9,070 nt of DNA from Candidatus Peregrinibacteria bacterium CG_4_10_14_0_2_um_filter_43_11 (GTDB taxonomy: Bacteria > Patescibacteriota > Gracilibacteria > UM-FILTER-43-11): the NCBI GenBank assembly GCA_002792495.1, contig PFOK01000121.1, positions 1-9,070 of the forward strand. The letters are read 5' to 3'. The notes beneath the pieces are model-generated. The model did no database searches, had not been told where the DNA came from, and saw nothing but the letters and a program-made list of their open reading frames with translations. Shown here one piece after another: positions 1 to 5,743 of this stretch (positions within the stretch are counted from its first letter, which is position 1; every line of letters begins with the position of its first letter). Position numbers and translations under genes: made by a program.

Positions 1-1
1 A

Positions 2-316
2 CGAAGAACTGAAAACTTTATTAACTTTAAACTTCGAAATTATTTTGGAAAGCTAGTATATCTTAACTTTCATCGACCCAGTGCTTATGCCAAAGAGGCA
101 ATCGACAAAAAAGGTAAACGAAAACGAACTTATTCGCCTGAGAATTATATGATTCCTTACGAAAAACTACGCTCCCTTCCTAAGGCTTCGGAATATTTAA
201 AGCCGGGTATTACGTTTGAGAAGTTGAATGAAATCACGTATGCTGAAAGTGATACAGAATATGCTAAAAGAATGCAAAAAGAGAAAATAAAAATGTTTAA
301 AACTATATTTCGCTAA
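2..316 (+). CDS. rve-type integrase/transposase, C-terminal part (5' end outside window)
   Basis: The reading frame is open from base 2 to a TAA at 314-316, giving about 104 residues with no start codon visible, so the gene continues to the left of the window. The early segment LVYLNFHRPSAYAKEAI resembles the Y/N-N-x-x-RPH region that closes the catalytic core of retroviral-type (rve, IS3/IS481-like) integrases. The catalytic DDE residues would lie upstream. The tail is long and very basic (KKGKRKRTYSPENYMIPYEK), ending in a charged helix. I infer the 3' end of an insertion sequence; its right terminal repeat should lie just after the gene but I cannot define it. Family assignment is moderately sure; the exact IS family is not. 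Confidence 0.6.
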   Translation, partial: RRTENFINFKLRNYFGKLVYLNFHRPSAYAKEAIDKKGKRKRTYSPENYMIPYEKLRSLPKASEYLKPGITFEKLNEITYAESDTEYAKRMQKEKIKMFKTIFR

Positions 317-598
317 CTTTCCCAATTAAGACACATCGTTCAGGATCATTCTTGGATTAGAAAAGACTATTGGTATCAGCAAGTAGTCGGACGCCATTCA
401 AAAAACGCGCCAGCTGAGGCTCAACGTTCAATTCAAAAGCACAATCTCCACTTCTTTTGTACGCAGAAGCAGTGGGCTCGGAGTGGACGAGCTGAGGGGA
501 GGCGGACATGTGAGGAGGGGTAACTTTATAAAAAAGGTGATTATTCTAGGGGATTGATTTGTATTTGACAACCTTTTTTAAGCACGGCAAAAGAATGA
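317..598. other. Non-coding stretch after the integrase, no gene recognised
   Basis: I see no gene here. The first part, up to about 360, may hold the right end of the insertion sequence whose transposase ends at 316. A short imperfect hairpin lies at 365-388 (GACTA...TAGTC arms). Bases 440-525 are clearly richer in G than the surroundings and look like a decayed sequence of other origin. A TTGACA at 565-570 has no -10 box at the right distance, so I do not call a promoter. Confidence 0.5.
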
Positions 599-624
599 AT
601 CCCTAAACATTCCTTTTTAGGGGT
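599..624 (-). terminator. Hairpin downstream of the proline-rich gene
   Basis: Bases 601-607 (CCCTAAA) pair with 616-622 (TTTAGGG), extendable by two further pairs, around an 8-base loop. It begins right after the stop codon of the minus-strand gene at 626-940. On the minus strand it is followed by the T-rich run ATTCATTCTTTT, so it could be a weak intrinsic terminator for that gene. The stem is rather A+T rich, hence modest confidence. Confidence 0.4.
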
Positions 625-625
625 A

Positions 626-940
626 TTAAGCTCGGGGTATTTCCCAGCCATCATCCATTCCGGGGCATCTCCAGCCACCAGGAGGCATTATACTTGGAAA
701 ATCCTTTCTAATTTTTGGTGGTACCCCCCTATCTGGTCGTGGAGTGTCTTCGGGTGCAGAAGGAGGTATGGGTGGTACATCTTTTGGAGGCTCTATAATT
801 TGTGTGTTAGGTTGGGCAGTCGGAATATCTCCTATCCGATCACGAAAATCTCCGACATCCCCATTCGCCGGAACGAATTCAGGTTGAGTTGGGTATTTTT
901 TAGTAAGTTCATCACCAATGAAGCCTTCGTGAACAGACAT
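626..940 (-). CDS. Proline-rich hypothetical protein, 104 residues
   Basis: I do not recognise this protein. It has an acidic N-terminal part (MSVHEGFIGDELTKKYPTQ), a middle and C-terminal part dense in proline (for example EPPKDVPPIPPSAPEDTPRP), and a Trp/Gly-rich tail (PPGGWRCPGMDDGWEIPRA). There is one cysteine, no signal peptide and no membrane segment. The composition suggests a largely disordered chain. Support that it is a real gene comes from a near-consensus promoter at 969-998 that places the transcript start about 20 bases before the ATG, and from a hairpin just after the TAA stop. No strong ribosome binding site is seen (only TTAGAGAT before the ATG). It is transcribed away from the PTPS gene, with the two promoters back to back. 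Function unknown. Confidence 0.6.
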   Translation of the reverse strand: MSVHEGFIGDELTKKYPTQPEFVPANGDVGDFRDRIGDIPTAQPNTQIIEPPKDVPPIPPSAPEDTPRPDRGVPPKIRKDFPSIMPPGGWRCPGMDDGWEIPRA

Positions 941-968
941 ATCTCTAATAAAGTTAATTTACATTTTA

Positions 969-998
969 ATTGTACAATATATATTCTTAATAAGTCAA
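969..998 (-). promoter_or_regulatory. Sigma-70 type promoter of the proline-rich gene with A-tract
   Basis: On the minus strand TTGACT (rc of 993-998) is followed after 18 bases by TACAAT (rc of 969-974). A run of nine A (rc of 1005-1013) lies just upstream of the -35 box, as in an UP element. The expected transcript start is near 962, which leaves a leader of about 20 bases to the ATG at 940. Confidence 0.65.
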
Positions 999-1045
999 GT
1001 GTACTTTTTTTTTGCATCTACTATACTGAAAACCCATTTTAACCT

Positions 1046-1077
1046 TTAGATCCCTCGATTAACACTCGGGATGAGAA
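1046..1077. repeat. REP-like palindrome, copy A, before the PTPS gene
   Basis: The unit runs TTAGATCCCTC (1046-1056), nine bases, then TCGGGATGAGAA (1066-1077). ATCCC at 1050-1054 pairs with GGGAT at 1068-1072; two mismatches and one further G-C pair follow, the imperfect-stem design typical of REP sequences. The same two arms recur at 1626-1661 near the GIY-YIG gene. The right arm ends only three bases before the PTPS start codon, so it may also serve as that gene's leader hairpin. Confidence 0.55.
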
Positions 1078-1080
1078 CAG

Positions 1081-1530
1081 ATGATTGTAGGAAAAGAATT
1101 CACTTTCGACTCAGCCCATTTTTTACCCAAATATTATGGTAAATGCGAAAAATTGCATGGTCATACGTACCGTTTACGCGTGAGCGTAGAGGGGAAAATT
1201 GGCGAAAATGGTCTGGTGATGGATTTTGTAATCCTCAAAAAAATCGTCAAGGAGCAGGTGCTCGATAAACTCGATCATACTCTTTTGAATGATGTAATAG
1301 ACATTCCCTCTTGTGAGAACATCGCCAGATGGGCCTGGGAGCAACTTGCTGATTTACCACGGTTGATTGAAAAACAGCTCGATGACCCCAATTTACCGGA
1401 ATCCATTACAAAATATTTTTGAGACAAAAGCACGGAAATCGATATCACGGAATTTTCTAAACAAGTGCATTTGCACGAGGTAGCCTTGTGGGAAACGCCA
1501 ACATCATTTTCGGTATACCGGGGAGAGTAA
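1081..1530 (+). pseudogene. queD: QueD/PTPS-family 6-pyruvoyl-tetrahydropterin synthase homologue, interrupted by in-frame TGA
   Basis: COG0720 enzyme acting on dihydroneopterin triphosphate. Seen: zinc ligands His13, His26 and His28, a catalytic Cys22 in CEKLHGH, the Asp65-His66 pair (KLDHTLLND) and the PSCENIA segment. A TGA at 1420-1422 (codon 114) ends the first frame after ITKYF. The same frame then continues without a stop for 35 codons to TAA at 1528-1530 and encodes the family's C-terminal signature LWETPTSF, whose Glu binds the pterin. The restored length is 149 residues, normal for the family; the 113-residue product would lack the substrate Glu. In family literature as I recall it, Cys-Glu-x-x-HGH marks PTPS-I/III types that can replace FolB, which fits folK and folE downstream. 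A plain QueD for queuosine is the alternative. A weak TATACT (1022-1027) could be its -10 box. GATGAG before the ATG is a poor ribosome site. Confidence 0.75.
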
Positions 1531-1560
1531 TTGAATTCTTGCTATGATTGTTCTCTTCCT

Positions 1561-1662
1561 TTTCTCATCCCGAGCACCCATTTGTTCTCATGCCGACTTA
1601 CGCGGAGGCATCTAATACCTCTAGATTAGATCCCTCTTTAGGTCAATCTTCGGGATGAGAAA
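1561..1662. repeat. 13-base inverted repeat with REP-like copy B, left flank of the GIY-YIG gene
   Basis: TTTCTCATCCCGA at 1561-1573 is the exact reverse complement of 1650-1662. The right arm belongs to a second copy (B, 1626-1661) of the palindrome found before the PTPS gene: TTAGATCCCTC, 13 bases, TCGGGATGAGAA. The left arm at 1561-1573 is half of such a unit in the opposite direction. The left 29-base repeat lies between the two arms. Confidence 0.6.
1586..1614. repeat. 29-base inverted repeat, left copy
   Basis: This stretch (core GACTTACGCGGAGGCATC) is the reverse complement of 1984-2012 with a single mismatch (28 of 29). Each copy is itself an imperfect palindrome: ATGCC pairs with GGCAT, then come two mismatches and one C-G pair around a six-base loop. 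The pair brackets the GIY-YIG gene. Confidence 0.75.
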
Positions 1663-1691
1663 CGAGATAAAATGATCTAAAACTAAATTTC

Positions 1692-1979
1692 ATGTTTTAT
1701 ATTTACATGACCACTAACAATGCGAGGAGACCCATTTACACTGGTGTTACCCATGATATTTTTGAACGCATTAATCAGCATAAAGAAAGAGAAATAGAGG
1801 GATTTACTAAAAAATACAACTGCACACGCCTCGTTTATTATGAAGAAACTCAATATGCTGATATTGCCTTTGAACGTGAAAAACAAATCAAAAAGTGGAG
1901 ACGGGAGAAAAAAATCAATCTCATTGAATCCATGAATTCTGAGTGGAAGGATTTATATGAGGAATGGGTGGCTGACTAA
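1692..1979 (+). CDS. Small GIY-YIG nuclease-domain protein, 95 residues
   Basis: Single-domain GIY-YIG protein of the stand-alone 80-100 residue type, full length. The GIY strand is read as FYIYM (residues 2-6) and the YIG strand as IYTGVT (15-20). Further family residues are Arg26 and His30 (ERINQHK), the EGFTKKYNCTRLVYYEE stretch (36-52), Glu61/Glu63 in FEREKQIKKW (60-69) and Asn82 in the closing IESMNSEWKDL. All positions expected for metal-dependent single-strand or duplex cleavage are present. The start is the first ATG of the frame and places the conserved strand at the N terminus, as usual; no ribosome binding site is visible. The gene lies inside a 29-base inverted repeat (1586-1614 and 1984-2012), unlike a normal housekeeping gene. 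Substrate unknown; the flanking palindromes are the obvious candidates. Confidence 0.9.
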   Translation: MFYIYMTTNNARRPIYTGVTHDIFERINQHKEREIEGFTKKYNCTRLVYYEETQYADIAFEREKQIKKWRREKKINLIESMNSEWKDLYEEWVAD

Positions 1980-1983
1980 AAGA

Positions 1984-2012
1984 TAGATGCCTCCGCGTAA
2001 GTCGGTATGAGA
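1984..2012. repeat. 29-base inverted repeat, right copy
   Basis: Reverse complement of 1586-1614 with one difference, T instead of C at 2006. It begins four bases after the GIY-YIG stop codon and contains the same ATGCC...GG(T)AT palindrome; the mismatch falls in the stem and weakens it to a wobble pair. Confidence 0.75.
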
Positions 2013-2036
2013 AAAAGGAGATGATTTTTCTGCTTG

Positions 2037-2064
2037 TTGACGGAGTTATTAACAGTAATAATTT
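2037..2064 (+). promoter_or_regulatory. Possible promoter of folK-folE
   Basis: TTGACG (2037-2042) and TAATTT (2059-2064) are separated by 16 bases and lie about 30 bases before the folK ATG, just outside the right inverted repeat. The -35 box is good and the -10 box fair. A promoter here would let folK and folE be expressed despite the element inserted upstream. Confidence 0.4.
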
Positions 2065-2095
2065 ACTTCTTTATTAAAAAATTCATAACTATCAA

Positions 2096-2566
2096 ATGAA
2101 AGTTGTTTATCTTTCTTTTGGATCCAACAAAGGCGATCGGGGGCAATATCTGAAAAAGGCAATTCGGTTTCTTGCCGAAAATTCGGATATTACCGTTGTC
2201 GCGCAGTCCAGGATTCACGAAACTGAGGCGTGGCCGGAAGATAGTAATCAGCCCGATTTTTTAAATCAGGTTATTAAAATCAAGACATCGCTTCAGCCAT
2301 TGGAATTGCTTTTTATATGCCAACAAATTGAAAAAAAAGTCGGCCGCACACCCTCCCGTCATTGGGGCCCGCGGGAAATCGATATCGACATTTTGTTGTA
2401 CGGCGATGAAGTTATGGATTTGCCCAATCTTCAGATTCCCCATCATTATATACATGAACGCGAATTTGTCCTCATTCCTTTGATTGAAATTGAGCCAGAG
2501 CTTAAAGATCCGATTCATGGTAAACTGTATTCCGACTTCTTAACCGCCCTCAAAAATGGATCATGA
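2096..2566 (+). CDS. folK: 6-hydroxymethyl-7,8-dihydropterin pyrophosphokinase (HPPK)
   Basis: Transfers pyrophosphate from ATP to 6-hydroxymethyl-dihydropterin, the cytoplasmic step before dihydropteroate synthase in folate synthesis. The 156-residue protein has the usual length and all family landmarks: N-terminal strand and loop LSFGSNKGDR (6-15, usually LGSNLGDR), FLNQVI (55-60), the lid segment with VGR (82-84), the signature WGPREIDIDIL (90-100) with Asp96 and Asp98 as the two magnesium ligands, and the C-terminal PHHYIHEREFVLIPL (115-129). The ATG at 2096 fits the conserved N terminus; no Shine-Dalgarno sequence is visible. The TGA stop is followed directly by TAA (2567-2569), a tandem stop. 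The last 11 bases overlap the start of folE, so the two are very likely co-translated. Confidence 0.95.
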   Translation: MKVVYLSFGSNKGDRGQYLKKAIRFLAENSDITVVAQSRIHETEAWPEDSNQPDFLNQVIKIKTSLQPLELLFICQQIEKKVGRTPSRHWGPREIDIDILLYGDEVMDLPNLQIPHHYIHEREFVLIPLIEIEPELKDPIHGKLYSDFLTALKNGS

Positions 2567-3107
2567 TAAAATCCAAGCGCTTATTGCTCAGCTGCTTACG
2601 GCTATCGGCGAAGATACCGGTCGTGAAGGCCTGCGCGAAACACCCTCACGAGTGGCAAAAAGTTACGAAAAATTATTCGGCGGATACGGACAAAGTCCTA
2701 AAGATGTGATTACGGTTTTTGACAATGAAGGCTATGATGAAATGATCATCGCGAAAGACATCGATTTTTATTCCACTTGTGAACATCATCTACTGCCCTT
2801 TGTTGGCAGGGCATATGTGGGCTATATTCCGAATGACAAGATCATTGGCCTTTCTAAAATGCCACGCATGGTGGAAATCTTTTCCCGCCGATTGCAAAAT
2901 CAGGAACGGCTGACCAGACAAATCGCCGACACCCTGGATGAACTTTTGAAGCCAAAAGGAGTTGGAGTGGTACTGGAAGGCGAACACCTATGCATGAAAG
3001 CGCGTGGCGTGGAAAAACAAAATTGTAAAATCACCACCTCTTCTTTTACGGGATTATTTTTGAAAAACACCAATACCCGGGCAGAATTTCTGAATTTAAT
3101 CCGTTGA
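2556..3107 (+). CDS. folE: GTP cyclohydrolase I
   Basis: Converts GTP to 7,8-dihydroneopterin triphosphate, the first step of folate and queuosine synthesis, as a decameric zinc enzyme. The 183-residue protein matches the family throughout: GREGLRETPSRVAKSYEKLF (22-41), zinc ligands Cys75 and His78 in STCEHHLLPF with Cys146 in GEHLCMKARG as the third, IGLSKM (97-102) and QERLTRQIA (116-124). The start ATG lies inside folK (11-base overlap), in keeping with translational coupling. It ends at TGA after EFLNLIR, where the family usually ends. Reading past this TGA would add about 100 residues antisense to the next gene, so TGA is a real stop here. This is strong evidence for the standard code in this genome. 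Confidence 0.96.
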   Translation: MDHDKIQALIAQLLTAIGEDTGREGLRETPSRVAKSYEKLFGGYGQSPKDVITVFDNEGYDEMIIAKDIDFYSTCEHHLLPFVGRAYVGYIPNDKIIGLSKMPRMVEIFSRRLQNQERLTRQIADTLDELLKPKGVGVVLEGEHLCMKARGVEKQNCKITTSSFTGLFLKNTNTRAEFLNLIR

Positions 3108-3135
3108 TCGTTTTCTTGTGGAAAAAGTGGATCAA
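3104..3135. terminator. Hairpin between convergent folE and methyltransferase genes
   Basis: TTGATC (3104-3109) pairs with GATCAA (3130-3135) and TTTTC (3111-3115) with GAAAA (3121-3125), around a five-base loop with a small internal bulge. It overlaps the folE stop codon and lies just beyond the stop of the opposing gene, so it could serve both. There is no strong T run on either side, so intrinsic termination is only possible, not clear. Confidence 0.35.
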
Positions 3136-3138
3136 TTG

Positions 3139-3741
3139 TTATTTGGTCAAAATCAAAATCTGACTCACCCACACATCGTCCCCCTCATCCACGATGATCT
3201 CGTTTTCGATACCAAACGCGAGTGATTCCACCGCTTCGCGGACATGACGGGGGAAATGATTGTAGCACTCAATGGTGTAACTCCCCTTTCCGTCCCGCAG
3301 GACGAGCGGTTTGCGATAATGGATATTCACCAAAACCATTTTTCCTTCGTCTTTTAAAATCCGATAGCATTCATCCAAAAATGGTTCGATTTTTTTAAGA
3401 TGCACCATGGCAAGGCTGGAAAAAATCATGTCAAAGCTCTCGTCCTCAAAAGGCGTTTCTTCCATATCCCCTTCCACAGTTTCTATTAAACCGTTTTTTT
3501 GGCTCAATATTTCCAGCATTTCCGGCGAAATATCCAATGCCGTCACATCCGCCCCCGCATCGAATAATTTTTGACTGATCCTCCCCGTTCCGGCACCAAC
3601 ATCCAAGACCTTTTTCCCGGAAGCCTGTTGAAAATAGGGGGCCAGATTATTTCTTTCGAAACTATCCCAATGTCTTTCACTCTGATCATACTCATGCGCG
3701 TAACGCGCGTAACCGGTTTTGGGGTCTAGACCTCGTTTCAT
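3139..3741 (-). CDS. Class I SAM-dependent methyltransferase
   Basis: A 200-residue single-domain Rossmann methyltransferase of the Methyltransf_11/25 type. Motif I VLDVGAGTGR is at 45-54, the acidic end of strand 2 is Asp70 in ALDISPEML, GDMEE (91-95) is the adenine loop, and FDMIFSSLAMVHL (103-115) is motif IV/V. The remainder is a substrate region with HFPRHVREAVESL and a closing strand. Substrate unknown; nothing identifies a DNA methylase (no NPPY-type motif). It begins six bases after the stop of the AbiEii-like gene on the same strand and has no promoter of its own that I can see, so it is very likely the third gene of that operon. It could be a functional partner of the toxin-antitoxin pair, or a housekeeping gene that the pair landed beside. 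Confidence 0.85.
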   Translation of the reverse strand: MKRGLDPKTGYARYAHEYDQSERHWDSFERNNLAPYFQQASGKKVLDVGAGTGRISQKLFDAGADVTALDISPEMLEILSQKNGLIETVEGDMEETPFEDESFDMIFSSLAMVHLKKIEPFLDECYRILKDEGKMVLVNIHYRKPLVLRDGKGSYTIECYNHFPRHVREAVESLAFGIENEIIVDEGDDVWVSQILILTK

Positions 3742-3747
3742 AGTATT

Positions 3748-5022
3748 TTAAATTAAATTTTCAAAATGGGTTTTCTCCAATAGACGATGATCCAACATGA
3801 TTTCTTTTTCCGTATTTAGATTATCGCCAGTTGCTCTTATTAACTTAGTTTGGATTCCGGACTGTGTCACGATTCTATCATTACGGTTCAAATAATCCTC
3901 TATTTTTGAATAAAAAAGTCCTAAATATTCATAGTCCAAATCCGTCATTTTTTCAGGATTGGCTATTTTTGACTCAATGTCAGGTCTCCGATACCCTTTG
4001 GTTATACTTAAATCAGAAAAATACCAATATTCGCTCAGACCACATGAGAACTTCACTTCTTTTTGAGGCTCTTCGGTGGAAAAACGGAAAAGATAATGAT
4101 GATTATCACTGGAATAGTCAATGGAAAACCGGATCTCTTTTAAATCTTTCACGCGATGGATTGGATAATCGTCTTTTAACATCTGAAATCGCTGTTTCCA
4201 GTTGCGATGCCATGCGTCATACTCAATGGCGTGACGGAAAAAATAAAGTAAATCGCTTTTAAAAGCATGGTCGTTTATATTAAAAACTCTTAACGCCAAT
4301 TGATCAAATAGATCGAGGATATTCTTTGCCTCCAGGATTTTGCCATTTCGGGCAAAAATCGCCTTTAAATATTCCATGTTTGGCAGAATTTTTTGTTGCA
4401 TATACCACATAAGGTCATATACATCACGAGGCTTACAATCAGATTTTTCATCACCTATGTCTCGTGCTGTTCGTAATAAAACAGCGGCTATTTTACTCGC
4501 CATAAGTGTACTGATGGGATAGGTTTTTATTGAAAATACATAAAAATCTTTCGTTACTGAAACTATTTCAGTAGAAAAATTCTTCGTCTGAGAAAAATCA
4601 TTTACATCGAATCTTACCTTCAGAACATTCCAAACGTGATCCAACCCCAATTCGTTTAAAAAAGAAAATTTAATGACCGCAAAATCAGTTCCTGCCAATC
4701 GTCCTTTCTTGATAGCTATATCAACGTCAATGTCTTCTGTTTTTTTAAAATGAATGGTCAGATCCGATTTGAATTTTTCAAAATCAAATGGTTTATTTGT
4801 CTGAAAATCCAAGTCTTCTGACATCCTTTCTAACCCATAACCAATACGCAGTAATGTGCCGCCATACATTACGAGATTTGAATAACCTGGAGTATTGTAA
4901 ACAAAATTGAGCACAGGAAACTGTAGATATTCCTTAATCTCATTAATAATAACTTGTTCATTTTTACCGTCGTTTTTGGATTTTTGGACAAGGGCTTTTA
5001 ATTTTTCAATCAGAATATTCAT
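3748..5022 (-). CDS. abiEii: AbiEii/AbiGii-type nucleotidyltransferase toxin, long form
   Basis: Nucleotidyltransferase of the DUF1814 family, the toxin half of type IV toxin-antitoxin / phage abortive infection pairs; known members add nucleotides to tRNA. The signature GGTLLRIGYGLERMSEDLDF is at residues 54-73: Gly-Gly-Thr and the paired Asp70 and Asp72 that bind metal. Later landmarks are LKVRFDV (134-140), MASKIAAVLLRT (174-185) with the conserved Lys177, and KPRDVYDL (197-204). I place the start at the ATG of MNILIEK (5020-5022) because it overlaps the upstream TGA stop as ATGA; the frame is open for 12 more codons but these would lie inside the antitoxin. The 424 residues exceed the usual 250-300. 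From about residue 288 there is an extra C-terminal region I do not recognise, rich in aromatic and charged residues (SIDYSSDNHHYLF, YWYFSDLSI). Confidence 0.88.
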   Translation of the reverse strand: MNILIEKLKALVQKSKNDGKNEQVIINEIKEYLQFPVLNFVYNTPGYSNLVMYGGTLLRIGYGLERMSEDLDFQTNKPFDFEKFKSDLTIHFKKTEDIDVDIAIKKGRLAGTDFAVIKFSFLNELGLDHVWNVLKVRFDVNDFSQTKNFSTEIVSVTKDFYVFSIKTYPISTLMASKIAAVLLRTARDIGDEKSDCKPRDVYDLMWYMQQKILPNMEYLKAIFARNGKILEAKNILDLFDQLALRVFNINDHAFKSDLLYFFRHAIEYDAWHRNWKQRFQMLKDDYPIHRVKDLKEIRFSIDYSSDNHHYLFRFSTEEPQKEVKFSCGLSEYWYFSDLSITKGYRRPDIESKIANPEKMTDLDYEYLGLFYSKIEDYLNRNDRIVTQSGIQTKLIRATGDNLNTEKEIMLDHRLLEKTHFENLI

Positions 5023-5642
5023 AAATAGAGTTTTACGTTGGTAAAAACAGCAATACACGCAGAAAGTTTTTGTTTGTCATCATCCGAAAGTTCATCGGTA
5101 TCAATCCTGAGATCTTCCAAAAGGTGAGGGTGAACATTTTGTGTAAAACCTTTCGTATAATAATACAAATAATCAAAAACCGCTTTATGAGGCAAAGCAA
5201 TTACAAAGTCGAAATCATTTTTTACTACCATAAAATCTGTAAATAATTTTTCAGTAATATTTCTGTAAAAATACAATCCGGTTCTGTTCTCAAATTTTCG
5301 CGGCAACTGGATGGTAACGGAGGTAATAGTATTAACAGCTTCCGCAAACATTCCATAATAGCTCAAAGCGGTCTCCAGGCTTATATAAGAAGGGCGCAAT
5401 AAAGTATTGGCCATAAAAAACAAATAACTGATTTTGGTTTTATTGGCATTATAAAAAACGCGGGTAACATAATGTCCTCGCTTTAGATGAATGATCTGAC
5501 CGTCTCTCAGGCTTCTGTTTATATAAGCATTAAAAGTACCGGCTTTCATTCCAAGCCGATTGGCGGCAACTCGTAACACCTCCTTAGTAAAATAAGGCAA
5601 ATGATTGTACGCTGAGAAGAAGTTTGCTCTGTCGGAGGTCAT
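5019..5642 (-). CDS. abiEi: AbiEi-type antitoxin, winged-helix transcriptional regulator
   Basis: The 207-residue partner of the toxin gene that follows it. Residues 1-60 form a winged helix: helices around YFTKEVLRVAANRLGM and TFNAYINRSLRDGQ, then the wing with HLKRGHYV (52-59), typical of AbiEi_4 proteins. The second domain carries the family segment PSYISLETALSYYGM (84-98) followed by TITSVTIQLPRKF and YFYRNITEKLF. In studied AbiE systems this protein represses its own promoter and counters the toxin without a stable complex; that role here is inferred from homology. The stop TGA (5019-5021) overlaps the toxin ATG by four bases. A promoter with an extended -10 box lies directly upstream. 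The operon is visibly richer in A+T than folK-folE, in keeping with horizontal transfer. Confidence 0.85.
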   Translation of the reverse strand: MTSDRANFFSAYNHLPYFTKEVLRVAANRLGMKAGTFNAYINRSLRDGQIIHLKRGHYVTRVFYNANKTKISYLFFMANTLLRPSYISLETALSYYGMFAEAVNTITSVTIQLPRKFENRTGLYFYRNITEKLFTDFMVVKNDFDFVIALPHKAVFDYLYYYTKGFTQNVHPHLLEDLRIDTDELSDDDKQKLSACIAVFTNVKLYL

Positions 5643-5664
5643 ACTGTTTAGTTAATACTACATA

Positions 5665-5693
5665 ATTGTAACATTTTATAAACAATAAGTAAA
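5665..5693 (-). promoter_or_regulatory. Promoter of the abiE operon, extended -10
   Basis: On the minus strand TTTACT (rc of 5688-5693), 17 bases, then TACAAT (rc of 5665-5670) preceded by TGT, giving the extended form TGTTACAAT. The transcript would start near 5658, about 16 bases before the antitoxin ATG. This is where autoregulation by the AbiEi-like protein would be expected. Confidence 0.6.
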
Positions 5694-5743
5694 TGGATTT
5701 TTATCAGGATTTCCCATTTTTCATTCCTCGTTTGTAATTTATG

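Larger units (their letters stand above)
1586..2012. mobile_element. Putative GIY-YIG palindrome-bounded element
   Basis: A 427-base unit bounded by a near-perfect 29-base inverted repeat and holding one gene, a GIY-YIG nuclease. It sits between the PTPS gene and folK, genes expected to be neighbours in one pathway. The unit carries no transposase or integrase, so if it moves, the GIY-YIG protein is the only candidate enzyme, working on the palindromes as REP-associated transposases do in other bacteria. That mechanism is inference. The true left limit could be 1561, since a related palindrome half lies there. I see no target-site duplication. Confidence 0.45.

Noticed and set aside
565..570. 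Perfect TTGACA as a possible promoter -35 box
   Set aside because: No acceptable -10 sequence at 16-18 bases downstream and no gene follows on the plus strand.
1046..1080. preQ1-type riboswitch before the QueD/PTPS gene
   Set aside because: The sequence lacks the A-rich tail and conserved loop of preQ1 classes as I know them; the same arms recur beside the GIY-YIG gene, so it is a repeat.
2077..2098. Similarity between the folK leader and the IS 16-base repeat (both contain AACTATCAAA and AAAAATTCAT)
   Set aside because: The two parts are in swapped order and short and A+T rich; I take it as chance.
5023..5058. Longer start of the AbiEii-like protein (12 extra residues)
   Set aside because: The extra codons lie inside the antitoxin gene, while the ATG at 5020-5022 forms a typical ATGA overlap and gives the conserved N terminus.
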